Shown here: positions 8,265 through 13,608 of the stretch, one piece after another
Numbering within the stretch: the first letter of the stretch is position 1
How the letters are laid out: the number at the start of each line of letters is the position of its first letter
Assembly (NCBI RefSeq): GCF_020400655.1
Contig: NZ_JAINRC010000021.1
Coordinates: 103,853-167,852, forward strand
Direction: 5' to 3'
DNA from: Streptomyces spinosus
Lineage (GTDB): Bacteria > Actinomycetota > Actinomycetes > Streptomycetales > Streptomycetaceae
Length of the DNA: 64,000 bases
The notes under the pieces: generated by a model
Database searches by the model: none
What the model was told of the DNA's origin: nothing
The model's input: the letters and a program-made list of their open reading frames with translations, nothing else
Made by a program: the position numbers and the translations under genes

Positions 8265-8366
8265 CGTCTCCACCTCTTCTCGTCGTGGGCGGGGCCCTCG
8301 ATCCGCGGCGACCGGCATGCAGGGAAGCGGCCGGTGCCCCCTCCATCGGAAACGGGACCGTGCGGG
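8262..8366 (-). repeat. Left copy of duplicated promoter/leader (inverted)
   Basis: The minus strand from 8366 down to 8262 aligns along its whole length with the plus strand 9042-9150. The best blocks are CCCGCAC-purine-GT-pyrimidine-CCCG (8353-8366 and 9042-9056) and CCACGACGAGAAGAGGT-N-GAGACGATGGC at the start codon. The distance from the first block to the ATG is 89 bases on the left and 90 on the right. The conserved spacing suggests a duplicated promoter plus ribosome binding site pointing outward on both sides. Confidence 0.65.
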
Positions 8367-8408
8367 ACCGGCATGCGAGAGGACCGGCCGCGCCGGGGCC
8401 GTGCCCGG

Positions 8409-8481
8409 CACCGCGAGCTTATGAAGATCGTCCTCCGCATCCCCAGCCCCTACGGCCCCTACGACCCCCTGTCGCGCACCC
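8409..8481 (+). repeat. Left copy of the 70-base MKI block
   Basis: About 70 bases around the ATG at 8421 are repeated in inverted orientation at 8860-8932 with only a handful of mismatches. The core holds the imperfect tandem CCCCTACGG-CCCCTACGA-CCCC. It belongs to the same inverted duplication as the outward promoter blocks. Confidence 0.7.
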
Positions 8482-8579
8482 GGGCGGGAGACGCCCCCGG
8501 GCGCGCCGTGACGAACCTTGCCGAGGTGGCGGGGCGTGGGGAAGTCCTCGGGGCGCCGGCCACGGGCCACGGGCCGTGA
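8421..8579 (+). CDS. Short ORF encoding MKIVLRIPSPYGPYDP peptide (copy 1)
   Basis: The frame encodes 52 residues beginning MKIVLRIPSPYGPYDPL and ending GAPATGHGP. The first 17 residues are nearly the same as those of the inverted copy at 8693-8920 (V/A and I/L exchanges), after which the two diverge. A GAG three bases before the ATG is a poor ribosome binding site. The substitution pattern between copies does not clearly favour this frame over the neighbouring one, so coding is uncertain. It lies between a radical SAM operon and its divergent partner operon, which makes a small peptide worth testing. Confidence 0.3.
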   Translation: MKIVLRIPSPYGPYDPLSRTRAGDAPGRAVTNLAEVAGRGEVLGAPATGHGP

Positions 8580-8692
8580 AGCACCCAGAGCCGTGAAGCA
8601 CACGTGCCCATCCGGTGCACGCCACCCGACGCCGGACGCACGCCGCGCACCAGCCGGACCGCGCCGGGCCCCCACCGCAACCCGGCCGCACC

Positions 8693-8920
8693 TCACGGCG
8701 ACGCGCGCCAAGTCCCGCCCCGCGCCCGGCCGTACGCCTCCCCTTCCCCCGCCGGTCCCCACCGTCTCCCGCGCCGGATGCCCGCCGCCCTGGCCCGCCC
8801 CGTGTCCCCGCCCGCCCCCGCACCCCGGTACCCGATCCCGTTCAGCCCTCTCCCGCGCCGGGTGAGCGGCAGGGGGTCGTAGGGGCCGTAGGGGCTGGGG
8901 AGACGGAGGGCGATCTTCAT
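8693..8920 (-). CDS. Short ORF encoding MKIALRLPSPYGPYDP peptide (copy 2)
   Basis: The frame encodes 75 residues beginning MKIALRLPSPYGPYDPL and continuing into a Gly/Arg-rich tail. The GGAG three bases before the ATG is closer than usual. It mirrors the ORF at 8421-8579 and points toward it. The shared N-terminal segment and the unrelated tails fit either two diverged peptide genes or a duplicated non-coding element that happens to stay open. Coding potential is unproven. Confidence 0.3.
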   Translation of the reverse strand: MKIALRLPSPYGPYDPLPLTRRGRGLNGIGYRGAGAGGDTGRARAAGIRRGRRWGPAGEGEAYGRARGGTWRASP

Positions 8921-8932
8921 AGGCTCCGGTGT
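8860..8932 (-). repeat. Right copy of the 70-base MKI block (inverted)
   Basis: This is the inverted partner of 8409-8481. Identity starts in the bases before the ATG at 8920 and ends around CACCC. The two copies face each other, so a transcript running through both could fold into a long stem. Confidence 0.7.
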
Positions 8933-9041
8933 GTGAGACGGCCCGGTGCGGCGTGGACCCGACCCGGCCGCAGGTGGTCTCCCTTCCTTCCCGCCTCCGT
9001 GCTTGTCCCCACGGGCCGTTGCTCCGCCCGCCCATCCCGTT

Positions 9042-9150
9042 CCCGCACAGTTCCCGCCCCGCGGCAGGAGGCACTGGCTGCCCCTCCCGGTGTCCTGGTC
9101 AGCACCGATCGATGGCCCGATCCACGACGAGAAGAGGTTGAGACGATGGC
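9042..9150 (+). promoter_or_regulatory. Right copy of duplicated promoter/leader of the SAHH-like gene
   Basis: The region carries the CCCGCACAGTTCCCG block 90 bases before the start codon and the GAAGAGG ribosome binding site at 9131-9137. It is the inverted homologue of 8262-8366. Shared control of the leftward and rightward operons is inferred. Confidence 0.5.
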
Positions 9151-10804
9151 TTTTCCGGAAAGCGAGTCCCTGGGTGTCGCGGTGCAGGACGGCACGGCGG
9201 CGTATCCCGGTTCAGGCCGGTACGAGGTCCTCGACGGCCGCATGACGCTCCAGGACGTCGACGAGACCGTCCGCTCGGTGCTGCGCGGCGAGGGCGTGCC
9301 ACTCGGGGAACCCGCGGAACGGGAGCCCGGCGGTCTCGTGTTCGAACTGGACGGCACTCCCGTGCAGTTGCGCAGCCGGCCGGTCGCCGACGCGGCCCCG
9401 GACACCCTGGATCCCGTCGATCCCCCGGCCGGCCGCACGCAGGTGCTGCTCACCGCCGCCGGACCGCTCTCCGGGCGGGCCGAGGTCGTCTTCGACCGTC
9501 TCGTCGACGCGCTGACCTTGCGCGGCCGGTGCTACACCGACGCGGAGATCGACACCATCGTGCGCGGCATGCCGTTGGTCGCCCGCTACGCCGACGAGGA
9601 ACCGGCCTTCCGTGACTGGGCGTTGATCTTCCGCGACCACTACGTGGAGAACAGCGTGGGCTTCCTGCTCGGCATGGAGCGGGCCGGCATGGACAAGGAG
9701 TGGATCTTCGCGCTGTCCAAGGGCGACCGGACCGAGCACCGCGACCGTGTCCACGCCTGGTTCCTGCACCGAGGCTACCGGAGCGACACCCTGGACAACT
9801 CGGTGATCAACGGCTCGGCCGACACCGCGGCGCGTGCCTACGCCCTGGCCGTCAACGAGCGGGTGGACGACTTCGTCCGCCAGGCCCACGGCGCGGGCCG
9901 CAAGGTGCTGGTGATCGACGACGGCGGTCTGCTCGCGCAGGGCTACGGAGCCGACGGCGTCCTCGACGAACGCATCGACGGCGCCCTGGAACTGACCGTC
10001 AGCGGGCTGAAGCGCATCACGAACGCCCCCGGTGGACTGACCGTCCCGGTGCTGAACATGGCCCGTTCGAGGCTGAAGAGCATGCTCGGCTACAACGAGA
10101 TAGCCGACTCCTGCGTGCGCCGGCTGCGTGCCGTGCTGCCCGGCGAGAAGTTCATCGGCCGTCACGTACTGCTGCTGGGCTACGGCACGCTGGGGGGCCG
10201 GGTGGCACACGCGCTGCGCGCGCTGGGCTGCCGCGTCGCCGTGGTGGACACGGACATCCTGGCGCTGATCACGGCAGCCGAGCACGGCTACGAGACGTAC
10301 ACCAGCGCGGGCGAGGCGCTGAGCGCCCACGCCCCCTTCCTCGTCATCGGCAACACCGGTGAGCTGGCGATCACCCACGACGATCTGCCGCTGCTGCCCG
10401 ACGGCGTGTACCTCGCGGGTTTCGCCACCAAGGACTTCAGCCTGCTCAGCGAGGGCTTCGAGGGGCTTGGGTCCACGACGATCCCCCATGTCGGCGTCCG
10501 CTACGCCCTGCCCACGGGCACCACGGCCACCCTGCTGGGCGACGGCCGCTCGCTCAACCTCTTCGAGTACGAGGGCATCGCCAACCGCGGTTACGACGCC
10601 TACCGGGCCGGCACCCTGATCGCCGCCAAGACGCTGTGCCGGGAGGCCGGGCGGCTCGGGCCCGGACTCCATCTGGAACCCGTGGACCGGGCGATCGACG
10701 ACGCGGGGCTGTTCGCCGCCTACTACGAGGAGTACCTGGCCTCCGGCGCCCGCCGCCCCGCCGCGCCGGCCGCTCCCGCGGGCACGACCCCGGAGACCCG
10801 GTGA
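9146..10804 (+). CDS. S-adenosylhomocysteine-hydrolase-like NAD-dependent enzyme
   Basis: The 552-residue protein resembles adenosylhomocysteinase in its C-terminal two thirds. It has VLVIDDGG in the substrate domain and the helix NMARSRLKSMLGYNEIADS, which aligns with the NAD-proximal helix of AHCY. The Rossmann fingerprint GYGTLGG starts at residue 345, followed by VAVVDTD. The Asp that lies four residues after the catalytic Lys in true AHCY appears as Gly here (KSMLG), and about 150 N-terminal residues are unrelated, so it may catalyse a different NAD-dependent oxidation/elimination. The start at 9146 has GAAGAGG upstream, and the longer frame to 8615 is not protein-like. It is translationally coupled to the next gene (GTGA overlap). 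Confidence 0.75.
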   Translation: MAFPESESLGVAVQDGTAAYPGSGRYEVLDGRMTLQDVDETVRSVLRGEGVPLGEPAEREPGGLVFELDGTPVQLRSRPVADAAPDTLDPVDPPAGRTQVLLTAAGPLSGRAEVVFDRLVDALTLRGRCYTDAEIDTIVRGMPLVARYADEEPAFRDWALIFRDHYVENSVGFLLGMERAGMDKEWIFALSKGDRTEHRDRVHAWFLHRGYRSDTLDNSVINGSADTAARAYALAVNERVDDFVRQAHGAGRKVLVIDDGGLLAQGYGADGVLDERIDGALELTVSGLKRITNAPGGLTVPVLNMARSRLKSMLGYNEIADSCVRRLRAVLPGEKFIGRHVLLLGYGTLGGRVAHALRALGCRVAVVDTDILALITAAEHGYETYTSAGEALSAHAPFLVIGNTGELAITHDDLPLLPDGVYLAGFATKDFSLLSEGFEGLGSTTIPHVGVRYALPTGTTATLLGDGRSLNLFEYEGIANRGYDAYRAGTLIAAKTLCREAGRLGPGLHLEPVDRAIDDAGLFAAYYEEYLASGARRPAAPAAPAGTTPETR

Positions 10805-11925
10805 GGCCCCGCGTGTCCGGCACCCACGTCTGCGTGATCGGCTACGGGGCCGCGGGCCGGCTGCACCAACAGCTGCTGGCCGACCTCGGCTTCGACGTCA
10901 GCGTGGTCGATCCCGCCCCGGGCACCCCGCCCACCGGGATCCCGGTCTTCGACCGGGCCGAGCAGGCCGTCCGCCACCGGCCCGTGGACGTCTGGTCGGT
11001 GTGCTCGCCGACCGCCACCCACGTCGCGACGACGGCGGACGTGCTCGCCGTCGATCCCCGGGCCCGGCTGCTGGTGGAGAAGCCGCTGTGCCGCACCTGG
11101 GAGATTCCCGAGCTGACCTCTTTGCTGGACCGCCATCCCGAGGCCCGTCTGGTGGTCATGGACCAGTACCGGCACTCGCAGGCGATGGCCCTGCTGCGGA
11201 CGCTGCGGCGGGAGCTGGCGCCCCGGCACGCGCTGCGGGCGGTCCGTGTCGGGTTCGGCAAGGACCGGCGGGCCGACATCGCGGCGGGGCGGTTCGTCGA
11301 CCACGACTACGGCGTCTTCGGCTACGAGTGGCTGCACATGCTGGCCCTTGTGCGCGGCGCGCTGCCACCGGAGACGTACGACCGCTACATGGGCACCAGC
11401 CCGCAGGAGTGCGGTCTGCGGGTGGCGACCGATCCGGAACTGACCAGCACCGCCGCCCACGAGCAGGCCGCGGCCGACGGGGTGGACGTGGAGTTGTACT
11501 CCACCATCGTCGGTCCCGACCCGTCCGGGCGGGTGGCCGTGCCGGCCTGGTTCGACCGGCCCACCGCGGCCGGGGAGAGCCGGCAGCGCCATGTCGAAAT
11601 GCTCGTCGGGCCCGTGCGCTTCGGACTGGACCTGGACCCGGTGACCCTGCCGCGCGGCACCCGGCTGCCACGCAACACCCACCGGCTCGCCGTGGAGGGC
11701 CCGGACCTGCGGCGCGAGTGGCTGGTCCACGACTCGCCCCTGGACAACGCCCTGCGCTGGTCGGTCGCCACGCTGCTGTCCCCCGCCGGTCCGCCCGGCC
11801 TCGACCTGCGCGGTGTGGCGCGCATCGGCCTGCTGGCCGACACCGCCCACCCCGCCGGCCGGCAGGCCCCCGCCCTACGCGACACCGCCCGCCCCGCTCC
11901 CCGGCCGCCCTCCGTCCGTACGTGA
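10801..11925 (+). CDS. Gfo/Idh/MocA-type oxidoreductase (1)
   Basis: The 374-residue protein begins with a nucleotide-binding fold (VCVIGYGAAGRLHQQ) and carries VEKPLCRTW around residue 98, corresponding to the EKP motif of the Gfo/Idh/MocA family that binds NAD(P) and positions the catalytic Lys. The C-terminal half lacks the strongly conserved features of sugar dehydrogenases, so the substrate cannot be guessed. GTG at 10801 overlaps the TGA of the SAHH-like gene, giving strong coupling; GTG at 10813 is an alternative. The C-terminus is Pro/Arg-rich and probably disordered. Confidence 0.78.
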   Translation: MRPRVSGTHVCVIGYGAAGRLHQQLLADLGFDVSVVDPAPGTPPTGIPVFDRAEQAVRHRPVDVWSVCSPTATHVATTADVLAVDPRARLLVEKPLCRTWEIPELTSLLDRHPEARLVVMDQYRHSQAMALLRTLRRELAPRHALRAVRVGFGKDRRADIAAGRFVDHDYGVFGYEWLHMLALVRGALPPETYDRYMGTSPQECGLRVATDPELTSTAAHEQAAADGVDVELYSTIVGPDPSGRVAVPAWFDRPTAAGESRQRHVEMLVGPVRFGLDLDPVTLPRGTRLPRNTHRLAVEGPDLRREWLVHDSPLDNALRWSVATLLSPAGPPGLDLRGVARIGLLADTAHPAGRQAPALRDTARPAPRPPSVRT

Positions 11926-12307
11926 CACCGCTCGTCCCGGGCCCCTCCGCCCGGAGCGGGTTCGGCACACCGGCCGTCCCGGCGGTCCGTGCCCACACGC
12001 CTCCGGCCGGTCGCGCACGCATCCGGCCGGTCCCGAGCGCATCCGGCCGGTCATGCCCGCCGTTCCCTGTGGCGGGCGCTGCGGCCGGGTCCCGTCGGAC
12101 GCTCGGCCGGCACCTCGCCGTACGACAGGCCCGCTCGGGCCCGCGACGGCGCGGCGCCCGTGAGCGGCCGGGGCCCGGGGAACGTGACCCGGGCGCCACC
12201 GGGCGGAGCACCCGGCCGACCGCGACGACCGGGAGTGCCGTCTCACCATGCTCCGCTCCCCCCACCACACGGCCTGCGTCATGGCCCCGACTGGATGAGA
12301 GGTTCCC
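11926..12307. other. Intergenic region with iterons upstream of oxidoreductase 2
   Basis: This 382-base gap contains no supported gene. It holds the three 20-base iterons and is otherwise GC-rich. It should contain a promoter for 12308-13411 unless that gene is read through from the operon to its left. Confidence 0.5.
11998..12057. repeat. Three 20-base iterons
   Basis: CGC(A/C)TCCGGCCGGTC occurs three times with a period of exactly 20 bases, the TCCGGCCGGTC cores starting at 12002, 12022 and 12042. They lie in the 382-base gap upstream of the second oxidoreductase gene. The core TCCGGCCGG is nearly palindromic. A regulatory binding array is possible. Confidence 0.6.
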
Positions 12308-13411
12308 TTGCTGACGTTCGGAGTGATCGGCTGCGGGTCGATCGGCGGTTTCCTGGCCCGGCTGCTGACCCGTGAGGACGAGGAGCTGGCCGGCCGGGCA
12401 CGGCTGGCCGCGGTCGCCGGCCGGGATCGGGCGCGTGCCGGGGCGCTGGCGGCCGAAGTGGGCCGCCCCGCGACCGGCGTGGCGGAGCTGCTGGCCCGGC
12501 GGGACGTGGACGCCGTGCTCGTGTGCACGCCGAGCGGCACCCACGCGGGGCTGGCCGAGGCGGCGCTGCGTGCCGGCAAGCACGTGCTGGTGGAGAAGCC
12601 CGTCGATGTGACGCCGCAGGCCGCCGACCACCTGATCGCCGTGGCCCGGCAGACGGGGCGGACGCTCGGCGTGGTCTCCCAGCACCGCTTCGACCCCGCC
12701 GCCCGGCTGGCCCGTTCGGCGATCGAGTCCGGGCGGCTGGGCCGGGTCACCTCCGTCATGACGGAGCTGTCCTGGTGGCGCGGTCCGCGGTACTACGAGT
12801 CCGGTACCTGGCGCGGCACCCCCGACCTGGACGGCGGCGGGGCGCTGATGAACCAGGCGATCCACGCGGTCGACCTGGTGCAGTGGCTGGCCGGACCGGT
12901 GGTGGAGGTGGCCGCGCACACCGCTCGACTGGCCCACCCCGGCATCGAGGTGGAGGACCTGGCGACGGCCAGTCTGCGGTTCGCGAACGGCGCGCTGGGC
13001 ACCTTGCTCGCCACCACGGCCGCCTACCCGGGGCGTACCGCCCGGACCGCGGTCAACGGGGACCGGGGTTCCGTGGTCATCGACGACGACGAACTCGCCT
13101 ACCTGCATCTCGCCCGGGAAGGCGAGGACGCGCCGGCGTACGGGGCGTTCGGCGCCGCCGACCAGTCCGCCGAGTACGCGGCGTCGCTGGTGCGGGACCG
13201 TGCCCGGGACGCCGGGGGCCTGCTGTACCAGCCGCACCGGGACCAGCTCCTGGACTTCTGCGACGCGGTGCGCGAGGGGCGCCCTCCGCTGGTGGACGGC
13301 GTGGCCGGACGGCAGGCGGTGGCCGTGGTGACGGCGGTGTACGCGTCCGCCAGGACCGGCCGCCCACAGCAGGTGGACACCATGGGTGCCGCGGAACGGG
13401 CGGGAGTCTGA
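12308..13411 (+). CDS. Gfo/Idh/MocA-type oxidoreductase (2)
   Basis: The 367-residue protein is a canonical family member. The dinucleotide fingerprint GVIGCGSIGG is at residues 5-14, HVLVEKPVDVTPQ carries the EKP motif near residue 96, and GGGALMNQAIHAVDL holds the catalytic His region near residue 180. Relatives oxidise hydroxyls of sugars, cyclitols or aminosugars with NAD. It is more typical than the enzyme at 10801-11925, so the two probably act on different steps. The start is TTG at 12308 with GAGAGG just upstream. It is followed after 197 bases by the cluster regulator. Confidence 0.85.
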   Translation: MLTFGVIGCGSIGGFLARLLTREDEELAGRARLAAVAGRDRARAGALAAEVGRPATGVAELLARRDVDAVLVCTPSGTHAGLAEAALRAGKHVLVEKPVDVTPQAADHLIAVARQTGRTLGVVSQHRFDPAARLARSAIESGRLGRVTSVMTELSWWRGPRYYESGTWRGTPDLDGGGALMNQAIHAVDLVQWLAGPVVEVAAHTARLAHPGIEVEDLATASLRFANGALGTLLATTAAYPGRTARTAVNGDRGSVVIDDDELAYLHLAREGEDAPAYGAFGAADQSAEYAASLVRDRARDAGGLLYQPHRDQLLDFCDAVREGRPPLVDGVAGRQAVAVVTAVYASARTGRPQQVDTMGAAERAGV

Positions 13412-13608
13412 CGACATGAACAGGAAGGATCGCCCTTCGCCGGCCGTCTGGCGTTCCTTAACGGAAGTCAAAAAGATGACAAAATGGCGGGCGTGATCGG
13501 GCGGCTCACCCGGCCTGACCTACACTCGATCTTCGACGGACGGGGGGCCACTCGTCGCGCCGGAAAGCAAGCACCGGGCGGCGCCGTGCATGTGAACAGG
13601 GCGGTGCC

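Noticed and set aside
8456..8480. CCCCTACGG tandem as a CRISPR-like or regulatory iteron array
   Set aside because: There are only two and a half units per copy, and this kind of CCCCTACG repeat is a common low-complexity sequence in Streptomyces DNA.
8615..9145. N-terminal extension of the SAHH-like frame up to 8615
   Set aside because: The extension is Arg/Pro-rich without any fold-like pattern, crosses the inverted duplication and bypasses the excellent ribosome binding site before 9146.
11156..13471. 771-codon minus-strand open frame
   Set aside because: It lies antisense to the oxidoreductase genes and has no recognisable protein features.
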